Origin: Parabacteroides massiliensis
Lineage (GTDB): Bacteria; Bacteroidota; Bacteroidia; Bacteroidales; Tannerellaceae
DNA length: 64,000 bases
Direction: 5' to 3'
Assembly: GCF_900155425.1 (NCBI RefSeq)
Contig: NZ_LT700190.1
Location: forward strand, 847,401 to 911,400
The notes beneath the pieces were generated by a model that saw only the letters and a list, made by a program, of their open reading frames with translations, was not told the origin of the DNA and did no database searches. This document shows, piece by piece, positions 45,283 through 53,519 of the stretch (within the stretch, counting starts at the first letter, position 1; every line of letters begins with the position of its first letter). Position numbers and translations under genes: made by a program.

Positions 45283-46776
45283 ATGAAAAGACACAACTTT
45301 AGAATCAGTTTGCTGATGGCGTTCATGTTGCTTGCCACAGGTGTTGCTGTTGAAGCTCAATTAGGCAAAAATATCATACAACGGGCAAAAAAAGCAACGG
45401 CAACAAAGACTACCATGGCCACAGATCGTACTGTAAACAAGAGTCTCGACAAAGGATTTGAGGCTGTCGGAAATACGGCACAAAGCACAAGAGGAGCTGT
45501 CGGTATCGGTAAAGGCAATGCTTTTTATGTAAGCCTTGAAAAAGGTAGTGCAAGAGCGGAAGGAACAAAAGAGGCTCCGATGAAAGATATTCAAAAAGCC
45601 ATCGACAAAGCTTCCGATGGCGATGTGATCCGTATAGCACAAGGTAATTACCTCGGTAATATGGATCGGGGCTGGATTCAGATAAAAGGCAAATATGTCA
45701 GTCTCGAGGGAGGATGGAACGCTGACTTTACCGAACGCAACCCGACCCGATATATCACACGTATCCAACCGACCATTGACCAGCGAGGTACCATCGGACA
45801 GGGGTTACTGATGATTGAAGCGACTACCAACCGTAATGCCCAAATCGCCATTGACGGGTTGTTTTTTGATCTTGGCCTTGTACATGAATATGCAAAGGCT
45901 GACCCGACAGACGAACGTTGTGGTTGTCCGGAAGGTTGCGAGACAGGGCGTATTCTGCCGGTTGGCAATCCGCCTAATAAAACGACTCGGCTTATTGGAG
46001 GGAAAGTGGCAGGTAAACTTATTATTCGCAATTGCATGTTTCTTAACGCGTCTTTCAATGGCATCATCATGACGAACATGGGAGGTGACTGGGAAATTTA
46101 TAACAATGTGTTTGTATCCAACCTGTATGCTTCTTGTGAAATAACCGGAGGTTTGAACCAGGCAACCGGAGCACATCAGTCTACTGTCGATTTCCATCAC
46201 AACACTGTTTTATTCTCATGGACTACGACCAAGGAGATGGAGAGCATGGGCTACGGCTATCGCTTCCGCAACGGAGCCGACCACACGGTTCATCATAACA
46301 TTTTTGGTTGCAATAATTTCGGAGCATTGGATAGTGGTTGGGACGATTCGAATCTACCGGCTGATAAACGCAAGATTTGTTCTGCCTACGACAATCTGTT
46401 TTTTATGAATAAAGGGGATATCGTCATTGCCGGAACAAGCGGAGGTAAGTGGCTTTATGTACCGGGAGAACGTTTTGATGAAGTCGAAATGTTGAAGAAA
46501 TACGAAAATAATAAAGAACTTCCCGGCTCAAGCAAATTTAAGGATCGGATCGATCAAGCTTATTTGAAAGGTTTTGCCTCCCTTAAAGTAATGACATCGG
46601 AAAACTATGATGCTAATTCTGCCGCAAACCTTTACAGGGAAGCTCACGGGCTGAACAAACAGGGTACATCTACCACGCGCGTGTCAATGTACGGTAACCG
46701 TTACAATTTTGACAAAGCGATAGAATTGTTCGGAGCAGAGCAAGGATATGGAGCACAGAACCTTGCTGGTAATTAG
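45283..46776 (+). CDS. Secreted right-handed parallel beta-helix protein
   Basis: The 497-residue protein has a signal peptide (ATGVAVEAQ), a basic Lys/Thr/Ala linker, then a DUF1565/pectate-lyase-like start (KGNAFYVSLEKGSARAEGTKEAPMKDIQKAIDKASDGDVIRIAQGNYLG). Repeated beta-helix rungs follow (IIRNCMFLNASFNGIIM, WEIYNNVFVSNLY, VDFHHNTVLFSW, HTVHHNIFGCNNFG). A CGCPEGCETG loop near residue 212 may bind metal or form disulfides. The fold is that of polysaccharide lyases and adhesins, but no catalytic set is obvious. Its place behind the hybrid kinase suggests a regulated surface or periplasmic function. Confidence 0.82.
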   Translation: MKRHNFRISLLMAFMLLATGVAVEAQLGKNIIQRAKKATATKTTMATDRTVNKSLDKGFEAVGNTAQSTRGAVGIGKGNAFYVSLEKGSARAEGTKEAPMKDIQKAIDKASDGDVIRIAQGNYLGNMDRGWIQIKGKYVSLEGGWNADFTERNPTRYITRIQPTIDQRGTIGQGLLMIEATTNRNAQIAIDGLFFDLGLVHEYAKADPTDERCGCPEGCETGRILPVGNPPNKTTRLIGGKVAGKLIIRNCMFLNASFNGIIMTNMGGDWEIYNNVFVSNLYASCEITGGLNQATGAHQSTVDFHHNTVLFSWTTTKEMESMGYGYRFRNGADHTVHHNIFGCNNFGALDSGWDDSNLPADKRKICSAYDNLFFMNKGDIVIAGTSGGKWLYVPGERFDEVEMLKKYENNKELPGSSKFKDRIDQAYLKGFASLKVMTSENYDANSAANLYREAHGLNKQGTSTTRVSMYGNRYNFDKAIELFGAEQGYGAQNLAGN

Positions 46777-46828
46777 AATCAGGTTGTATGAAAATAGACT
46801 ATAAACACTAACTATACTAAATTATATT

Positions 46829-48118
46829 ATGGCATATCAAGAAACGAAAACAATAGGATATGGAACGAGACTGTCTAATTCGATAAAAGGTATCGGGGCT
46901 AGTTTTCTGATGTTATTGGCTGGGACTGCTTTGCTTTGGTGGAATGAGGGGCGTGCGGTAAAAACAACCAAAATGTTGGAAGAGGCCCAAAAGACAGCTC
47001 TACATGTGGAAGACGTGTCTAAGGTAGATCCTGCTTTAAATGGAAAACTGATACATGCCACTGCTTTCACACAAACGAATGATTCTCTCTGCGACGGGAT
47101 TTTTGGCGTTGGGGCTGTGGCGATCAAACTGGATCGTAAAGTACAATACTATCAATGGGTGGAAAAGTCACGTACGGAAACCAAAGATAAGATTGGAGGA
47201 GAGAAGGAAGAGGTGACGACTTATTCTTATAAGAAGCAATGGGTCGGTCGCCCGGTCAATTCTTTGGAATTCAAAGATACTGATTATCAAAAGAAGAATT
47301 TTGTCCTGATGAATGTGGACAGTGAAAGTTTTACGGCTGAAGATGTGACATTTGGAGCTTATCAGTTACCTGAATCCATGATTCGTTCTATTTCAGGAAC
47401 GATACCGATGGAATTGAATTTCGATGAAGAGTTGCTGATACAATGGAACCGAGACATAAAAATAGCCTTTAATGATCTGGGTATACAGCCTGAAAGGGCA
47501 GTAGCTATGGTTTCCAATAAAGAAAAATCGGTGGCAGAAGAGGATTCGATGGAGCAGGTTGTCGGTGCGAAGCTCGATTATGTTCATGTAAAAGGAAACG
47601 TTCTTTATTTCGGGAAAAATCCAAACAGTCCGCAAATTGGCGATATGTCTGTTACGTTCACAAAAGTATTGCCGGGCGAGGCTTCGGTCATAGCAGAGGT
47701 GAATGGTTCCAATTTACAATCGTTTACGGCTAAAAACGGTGAAACACTTTCTGTTCTGACTATGGGTATGTTAAGCATGGATGAAATGTTTCAAAATGAA
47801 CATGCAAGTAATACGATCATGACATGGGTATGGCGTTTTGTTGGATTGTTCTTGGTTATCGGTGGATTGAAAGGAATTTTTGGAATCTTGACCACGTTAT
47901 TAAAAGTATTACCGTTCCTGGCTGATATTGTTGGACTGGGAGTTGGTTTGGTTTGCAATGTATTAGGTTTTGTGTGGTCTCTTCTTGTAATCGCTATTGC
48001 ATGGCTGTTCTACCGTCCGGTTATTGCCTATATCTTATTGGTTGCCATCCTTGTTCTCATCGTGTTCTTGACGAGAAAGGGGAGAGAGAAGAAGAAAGCA
48101 GAAGCAGTTGTTATTTGA
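46829..48118 (+). CDS. TMEM43-family membrane protein
   Basis: The 429-residue protein has one N-terminal membrane helix (GIGASFLMLLAGTALLWWNEGRAVKT), a large extracytoplasmic domain, and a cluster of C-terminal helices (FVGLFLVIGGLKGIFGIL, LPFLADIVGLGVGLVCNVLGFVWSLLVIAIAWLFYRPVIAYILL). The LWWNEGRAVKT and YQWVEKS segments are typical of the TMEM43/LUMA family, known from animals and scattered in bacteria. Bacterial function is unknown. It follows the beta-helix gene by 52 bp in the same direction. Confidence 0.85.
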   Translation: MAYQETKTIGYGTRLSNSIKGIGASFLMLLAGTALLWWNEGRAVKTTKMLEEAQKTALHVEDVSKVDPALNGKLIHATAFTQTNDSLCDGIFGVGAVAIKLDRKVQYYQWVEKSRTETKDKIGGEKEEVTTYSYKKQWVGRPVNSLEFKDTDYQKKNFVLMNVDSESFTAEDVTFGAYQLPESMIRSISGTIPMELNFDEELLIQWNRDIKIAFNDLGIQPERAVAMVSNKEKSVAEEDSMEQVVGAKLDYVHVKGNVLYFGKNPNSPQIGDMSVTFTKVLPGEASVIAEVNGSNLQSFTAKNGETLSVLTMGMLSMDEMFQNEHASNTIMTWVWRFVGLFLVIGGLKGIFGILTTLLKVLPFLADIVGLGVGLVCNVLGFVWSLLVIAIAWLFYRPVIAYILLVAILVLIVFLTRKGREKKKAEAVVI

Positions 48119-48151
48119 TGCATTGGGGGTGATCCGTTTTTATTGGTTTAT

Positions 48152-48159
48152 TATTTTTG
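48152..48159 (+). promoter_or_regulatory. -7 box (TATTTTTG) for the nucleotidase-like gene
   Basis: Exact TAnnTTTG, 24 bp before the ATG at 48184; this rules out the longer frame starting at 48157. Confidence 0.55.
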
Positions 48160-48183
48160 TGGTTTAGAAGCTTGGATTTTAAT

Positions 48184-50067
48184 ATGAAAATAAATCTGTT
48201 TTTTATTCTATCGCTGGCATGTGCCCTGAATATCAGTGCACAGACGCAAAAGGTGCATATCCTGTCGGTCAACGACATGCATGCTGCTGTCGAGCGTTTT
48301 CCGCAGTTGGCGGTTGTGGTGGACAGCCTGCGTGCCCTCTACCCGGACTTACTGTTGTTGTCGGCGGGTGATAACCGTACAGGAAACCCCGTAAATGATA
48401 TGTATCCTGAAGTATGTGGTCCGATGGTTGCATTGATGAATGCAGTCGGGTTCAACTATTCGACTCTCGGCAATCATGAGTTTGATGACGGTATCGATGC
48501 CTTGCGCACAGTGGTGAACAACTCGAATTGCCGCTATTTGTGTGCCAATATCAATGTACCCGATTCATTGCGGCTTCATATTGAACCGTTTCATATCATC
48601 CGGTGTGGCGACATACGCATTGCTTTACTTGGTCTCGTACAAGTGGGTGAAAATGGTTATCCCGATGCGCACCCGAAAAAATTCTCAACGGTTACATTCC
48701 GTGATCCGATAGAAGTTGCACGTGAATATGCGTGGTTGCGTCAGGTAAGCGATGTTTTTATCGTTCTATCGCATAACGGTTTTGAGGATGACATGAAATT
48801 TGCCGAGGCTTTTCCTGAAGCGGATGTGATTATCGGAGGGCATTCGCATACACGTGTCGACGGAACGCAGTTGTTCGACGGGGTACTCATTACACAGGCA
48901 CAACGCGACTTGAAATATGCGACGGAAACAACCATTACGCTCGAAAATGGAAAGGTCGTTGATCGTCAGGCTGAATTAATCAACATCGCCGACTATTCGC
49001 GTAAGAAACCTGAAATACAAGCCATGGTCGATAGATTCAGCGACAATGAAACATTGAACCGCGTCTTGACAACTGCTTCCGAATTTACCTGTAAAGAAGA
49101 ACTCGGTTGTCTGATGGCTGATGCCATGCGTGTGCAGACAAACGCTGACATTGGCGTGCAAAATTCGGGAGGCGTGCGTTATGAGACAAAGCCGGCGGGC
49201 AATTTCACGGTGGGCGATGTCTATCGCCTCGATCCGTTTGGCAATGAGCTGGTGATGTACACCCTTAGTGGTGTCGAGGTCTTGGAGATGCTTGCTGCCG
49301 TATGTCGTGCTGATGATTACGGCCCGGCCTATGTCTCAGGTATCCGGTACGAAATCTTATTGGGTAAAGACAACAAGGAGGTGAAGAAAGTGGTAGTGAA
49401 GATGCCCGACGGTTCAAAGTTCGACCGCAAACGTTCTTATCGAGTTGTGATGAGTTCATACATAGCCTCGGTCGCCGATTATAAAAAAGCAGACGAGGGA
49501 CAGAACTTGTCTCTCGTCAGTTCGGATCAACTTATCAAATATCTAGAACAACAGGAAAAGGTGGATTACAAAGGAGTGAAACGGATCATACCGGTTAAAC
49601 AGCAACGACGAAACGGTAATATCAACAGTAAAGGAGAACCACAGCAGCAGCTGAGACAACCTAAAACGATGCTTTCGTTCTCATACAGCAGACAAGGTAC
49701 GATGGCCCGCGGACAGTCCTATTCCGTCACGCGCAACGGTGACAAGGCCCTTGTACAGATCCATGAATATGCCGATGAATACCAATTTATTGTCGATACA
49801 ACCATATTTGCAGATTTGCAAGCCATTATCGATAAATACAAAATGTATACATATAAAGAAAGTTACCACTCTGAATTTGATGTGCTTGACGGTGAATCAT
49901 GGAGCTTCAACGTGCGTTATGACGATCATAAACGGTCTATTTCTTCAAGTGGCGAAAACGAATGGCCTGCCAAAGACAGCCACAAAGCATTTCATGAAAT
50001 CCAACACTATTTTGAAGATAAAAAAATGAATATGCACATTCCTTATTGCTTAACCATTCGTTTTTGA
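48184..50067 (+). CDS. 5'-nucleotidase/metallophosphatase family protein with extra C-terminal domain
   Basis: The 627-residue secreted protein (signal ending ISAQT) has an N-terminal calcineurin-like phosphatase domain with metal motifs SVNDMHA, SAGDNRTG, STLGNHEFDDG, LSHNGFEDD and GGHSHTRVDG. The 5'-nucleotidase C-terminal domain follows (GCLMADAMRVQTNADIGVQNSGGVRYETKPAGNFTVGDVYRLDPFGNEL). These enzymes dephosphorylate nucleotides or related esters in the periplasm. After about residue 480 a Gln/Arg-rich linker leads to a further 120-residue domain (MLSFSYSRQGTMARGQSYSVTR, WSFNVRYDDHKRS) not typical of UshA. I do not recognise that domain. The QNSGGVR segment replaces the more usual N-x-GGIR substrate loop. 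Confidence 0.88.
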   Translation: MKINLFFILSLACALNISAQTQKVHILSVNDMHAAVERFPQLAVVVDSLRALYPDLLLLSAGDNRTGNPVNDMYPEVCGPMVALMNAVGFNYSTLGNHEFDDGIDALRTVVNNSNCRYLCANINVPDSLRLHIEPFHIIRCGDIRIALLGLVQVGENGYPDAHPKKFSTVTFRDPIEVAREYAWLRQVSDVFIVLSHNGFEDDMKFAEAFPEADVIIGGHSHTRVDGTQLFDGVLITQAQRDLKYATETTITLENGKVVDRQAELINIADYSRKKPEIQAMVDRFSDNETLNRVLTTASEFTCKEELGCLMADAMRVQTNADIGVQNSGGVRYETKPAGNFTVGDVYRLDPFGNELVMYTLSGVEVLEMLAAVCRADDYGPAYVSGIRYEILLGKDNKEVKKVVVKMPDGSKFDRKRSYRVVMSSYIASVADYKKADEGQNLSLVSSDQLIKYLEQQEKVDYKGVKRIIPVKQQRRNGNINSKGEPQQQLRQPKTMLSFSYSRQGTMARGQSYSVTRNGDKALVQIHEYADEYQFIVDTTIFADLQAIIDKYKMYTYKESYHSEFDVLDGESWSFNVRYDDHKRSISSSGENEWPAKDSHKAFHEIQHYFEDKKMNMHIPYCLTIRF

Positions 50068-50257
50068 CTACTTTTCAATGAGTCCTTATATGCTTATTGA
50101 GCCAGTTTTAGCCGGTTCTATGTTTAACTTTTAAAATCTCGATGAAAAATTACCGAGGTATTGAATGAAATAAGTAAAAAATATGCAGGCTATATTGTTA
50201 ATAACCATCTGTTTGAAATTATTCATCAGATCCTAATTATTGAAATTTTATCCATTT

Positions 50258-50312
50258 CCTTCAGCCGTAACCAAGTGAGGATTAACCCCCATAGACGGTT
50301 TACGGCTGAAGG
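50258..50312. repeat. Long inverted repeat between convergent genes
   Basis: CCTTCAGCCGTAA (50258-50270) is perfectly repeated inverted at 50300-50312, around a 29-nt loop; one extra base lets the stem extend (GGTT/AACC). Neither side is followed by a T tract, so it is not a standard terminator. The flanking 266-bp convergent gap holds no other feature. Confidence 0.8.
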
Positions 50313-50333
50313 AGACCTGAACAAGCTGATGGA

Positions 50334-50900
50334 TTATTCCATATCAGCACTTGAGATTTTCTTATTTAGCTCTGTTTGTTTATTATTATCCCAATATTTA
50401 CAGTCAAGTTCAAAAAATGTAGAAGTATAAGGCTTTGCCAGTTCTGTTTTGATGACAATTACTTCGTACAGATTACTTATACTATCCAAACGTGCTATAA
50501 GATGATCATGTTTTATGCTTTTTATTTCTGAAGAAAGGAGAACTTCTTCTATTTTTGTTTTTAATTGATTTATCCCTAAACAAAAACGATCATCCAAATA
50601 AGATAATTCTTTATCTTGATAGATATGGGCATACACATGAGGAGAGTGATCAAGCATTTTTTTCACAATACTTAAAACATCCACATAAGACTCTTGTGCA
50701 TATAAAGTAGTGATCCCTTTTTTTGCTTGTGACGGATAGGCCATATCTGTCACAACAATCCAATTACGATGTCCCAATAAAGGAAGTTTTTCCTTTAATA
50801 CTGTTTGCCAGTCCGTTTGATTCCGAACTGTATCTTTTTGAATGCAACTTCCAGATAAGAACAAACAAATGAACAAAAGATATATAATAGATTTATTCAT
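50334..50900 (-). CDS. RbsD/FucU-like lipoprotein
   Basis: The 188-residue protein has a type II signal (LFLSGSCIQKD). The mature part begins with LKEKLPLLGHRNWIVVTDMAYPS, which resembles the GH-x-(D/N)-x-I-x-x-x-D-x-x-(F/Y/L)-P motif of the RbsD/FucU sugar mutarotase family, including the catalytic His. FucU and RbsD interconvert sugar anomers or ring forms in the cytoplasm; here the protein is exported. It follows the GH116 gene after 4 bp, so a role on the monosaccharide released by GH116 is plausible (inference). The family call rests on the motif and should be treated as moderate. Confidence 0.65.
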   Translation of the reverse strand: MNKSIIYLLFICLFLSGSCIQKDTVRNQTDWQTVLKEKLPLLGHRNWIVVTDMAYPSQAKKGITTLYAQESYVDVLSIVKKMLDHSPHVYAHIYQDKELSYLDDRFCLGINQLKTKIEEVLLSSEIKSIKHDHLIARLDSISNLYEVIVIKTELAKPYTSTFFELDCKYWDNNKQTELNKKISSADME

Positions 50901-50904
50901 AATT

Positions 50905-53448
50905 CTATCGTTTTATTGTTTGTTTATCTCCTTCTTTCAAGTCAACATGTTTTAATTTCATTTCCTTTTTATTACCGATAGTAAGCGATTTCAATTGGAG
51001 CGAACCGCTGATGACTTCGATGGTCACATCATTATCGGTGACCTGAATAGTTCCCCACGCGTAACCGTTGCTCCAAAAATATTTACCAGAGCGGTCTGTA
51101 ATTTTCATACTTTTATCGACTCCTGAATATTGGAAATCGCTTAAAGCGATAATAGCAGACCAGCTTGCCATCGAACGAGCATAATGATGTCCGCATTCTG
51201 GTTCACTGAAAGGATTCCGTTTAGCTCCATCATGACGGTCGCGTACGGATTGAATACAGGTGAGAGCGTCTTTTTCCATGCCTTCGTAGAGCATACCTAC
51301 AGCCGCACAGTATTCAAATCCGGTCATAACTTCAGCAAAATAAGGGAATGGAACTTCCAGGCGACCTTTAGGCCAAGAGGCCATAAGCAATCCGGATTCA
51401 TTACCCATTGCATAAGAACGCATATTATTGAAATGGCGACTGAAGTCCGTGACATAATTGTATTTCATGATACTGTTCATGCTTGTCCGGATATGTTCTT
51501 TGTTTCCCAAATAACCCAATCCGCACAGATGGGCCATATATTGGCCGACCAACTGGTCTACCAGGCAACCGGAACCTAATTGAAAGGCCGGGATTTTAAC
51601 ATTCGGGTCGTTCATGTCTAAGTATTCGAATGTTTTCGGGTCGGTAATTTTATGTTCATAATATTCACCATTGAACAGGTTTTCGTCCATCCAGTTGCTT
51701 CCTTTTTCGAACAGCGTATGACATTTTTTTGCGAAGTCTTTCTCTTTCATGGCTGTAGCCATCTCCTCCGCAGCCTTTAATGCTCCCATATACCAGAAGC
51801 CCATTTGAGGATTGGGCCCAAAATAATTCACGTCCATGGTGTTATGTTGCGAACCTTCCATTACGCCATCTTGGTTGCCATCCCACCCCTTTTCGATCCA
51901 AGCATAAGAAAGAACTTTTTTGATTTGTTTCCAGTTGTTTTTCAAAAAATCATTGTCTCCGGAAAGTTGCCACTCACGGTATATCTTCATAACGCACCCC
52001 ATTTGCCCGTCAGCTGCAGCACTGTTTCCTTTATCTGCTTCACTCAAAGGGAGAGACGCTCTGAAATTCATCAAGCCGTTTTCTTTAGTTGCATAATTAA
52101 ACTCCACATCGCGCATCGTTTTTGCCAATTCTCCGAATAAATAAGGTGTTGCTGTTTCATAGTTCCAGACATGTGTACAAGAACCGGCACAAGAACCAAA
52201 GCGGTCCATTACGCCTTCCCAACCCATCATATGCCCGCTCGGTAAACGAAATACGGTTTGCGACCGCAATGTTGCCAAGTTGAATAATGCAGCTTCTTTC
52301 ACTACATCCGGATAAGAAGTATTAAGTAATGCGTTTACGAAAGATAGAGTTTTTTTCTCCAGTTCCGGAATTTTCGGAATAATTGTTTCTGCCGCATTCC
52401 AAGCATCCGTATACTGGTTGCTATAATAGTTGCCGACTACGGTAGAAGACCAAGCTTTTCGATTCGGGAAGTTCCAGGTAATATAGAATGTGAATGTTTC
52501 CGTACTCTGAGGAGCTATTGTTTTTTTTACGGACAGGGAAGCCATCGGATCTTCGTCTTCCTGTATGTTCCGTTCCGTCAATATGCCGTCTGCACTGAAA
52601 TCGTCCCAGAAGTTTAGTATGCCGTTGTTCCAACTGTCTGCTTGGGATGAAGTACGATAGGTTACTTTTCCGGTTGCCTGAGTCGTAAGGGCAACGGTTC
52701 CCCATGCCGGGTCATTTTTGTCTACACCGTCCGAATAAAGGTAGATTCCCTTTATTCCGTTACTTTCTATGTATTTGTTTTTGTTGTCTTTTACGCCGAT
52801 GGGAATGTAATCTCCTTTCCAGTCTGTACGGAATTGGCTTCCGTCTTTGCCTATGAAGTTGCGCATGGAACCGCAGATAGCAACGTCCATCGGTTGGTCG
52901 GTTGTGTTTGTGACCTCATAAGAGAGAACAGCGACTGGCAATCCGCTGGCATCGGCATCAGCCGGAATAAACGGGTTAAAGCCTTTTACTGTCACTTTCA
53001 CTGGCAAATCCTTGTCTGATAAATGTACCTGCCCAAATGGATAAGCCGCATCAAAAGTAGCTTCAGCAAAGCGTGGCATACCGTGGTGGTTGACAGGTCG
53101 GCCTTCATAATGGAGATATTCCTGGGTATATAAAGGTCCTGTCAACAAAGTTGTAGTGGCTTCCTTGTTTTGCGGCTTGGCATAGATCGCAAAAAACGGA
53201 GCATTGTTACCGGTGGTTACCGTACTGTACTTCTTTGCCGGAACATTCATGATTTCCCAATCCCGAAGCTCTCCGCGGCCGCCCAGTGATACGGTCCCCG
53301 TCCCGATACCTCCTAACGGTAATGCAATTTGGTAAAGATGTTCTTGATCATACTTTTTTAGTACCGGCCATTGTTGCGGTTTCCATTCTTGAGCTACGAT
53401 AGCCTCAGAAACAAGTATACTAATCGTAAGTAATATTAATTTGTTCAT
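50905..53448 (-). CDS. GH116 glycosidase (GBA2/glucosylceramidase-like)
   Basis: The 847-residue protein has a Sec signal (AIVAQ), the GBA2 N-terminal domain (LPLGGIGTGTVSLGGRGELRDWEIMN) and an (alpha/alpha)6 catalytic domain with GMQ-like motif SQHNTMDVNYFGPNPQMGFWYMGALKAAEEMA and YATGFRH-like elements later. GH116 enzymes are retaining beta-glucosidases, beta-xylosidases or beta-N-acetylglucosaminidases; the human relative GBA2 cleaves glucosylceramide. A secreted form in a SusCD operon implies a beta-linked glycan or glycolipid substrate. It is separated from susD by a strong terminator, so expression probably depends on partial read-through. Confidence 0.9.
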   Translation of the reverse strand: MNKLILLTISILVSEAIVAQEWKPQQWPVLKKYDQEHLYQIALPLGGIGTGTVSLGGRGELRDWEIMNVPAKKYSTVTTGNNAPFFAIYAKPQNKEATTTLLTGPLYTQEYLHYEGRPVNHHGMPRFAEATFDAAYPFGQVHLSDKDLPVKVTVKGFNPFIPADADASGLPVAVLSYEVTNTTDQPMDVAICGSMRNFIGKDGSQFRTDWKGDYIPIGVKDNKNKYIESNGIKGIYLYSDGVDKNDPAWGTVALTTQATGKVTYRTSSQADSWNNGILNFWDDFSADGILTERNIQEDEDPMASLSVKKTIAPQSTETFTFYITWNFPNRKAWSSTVVGNYYSNQYTDAWNAAETIIPKIPELEKKTLSFVNALLNTSYPDVVKEAALFNLATLRSQTVFRLPSGHMMGWEGVMDRFGSCAGSCTHVWNYETATPYLFGELAKTMRDVEFNYATKENGLMNFRASLPLSEADKGNSAAADGQMGCVMKIYREWQLSGDNDFLKNNWKQIKKVLSYAWIEKGWDGNQDGVMEGSQHNTMDVNYFGPNPQMGFWYMGALKAAEEMATAMKEKDFAKKCHTLFEKGSNWMDENLFNGEYYEHKITDPKTFEYLDMNDPNVKIPAFQLGSGCLVDQLVGQYMAHLCGLGYLGNKEHIRTSMNSIMKYNYVTDFSRHFNNMRSYAMGNESGLLMASWPKGRLEVPFPYFAEVMTGFEYCAAVGMLYEGMEKDALTCIQSVRDRHDGAKRNPFSEPECGHHYARSMASWSAIIALSDFQYSGVDKSMKITDRSGKYFWSNGYAWGTIQVTDNDVTIEVISGSLQLKSLTIGNKKEMKLKHVDLKEGDKQTIKR

Positions 53449-53464
53449 ATTTGAATATTAATGT

Positions 53465-53511
53465 AAAAAGGGGGAGTACACCATGATCCCGTATTGGTGT
53501 ACCTCCCCCTT
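53465..53511 (-). terminator. Terminator/attenuator between susD and GH116
   Basis: On the minus strand a 16-bp stem with one bulge (AAGGGGGAG.TACACCA arms at 53495-53511 and 53468-53483) is followed by TTTTTAC, 9 bp after the susD stop. It should lower expression of GH116 relative to SusCD. Confidence 0.85.
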
Positions 53512-53519
53512 CTTGTTGA

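Noticed and set aside
50161..50430. Small plus-strand frame of 89 codons
   Set aside because: It runs through the inverted repeat and overlaps the RbsD-like lipoprotein on the other strand; no promoter and no recognisable protein.
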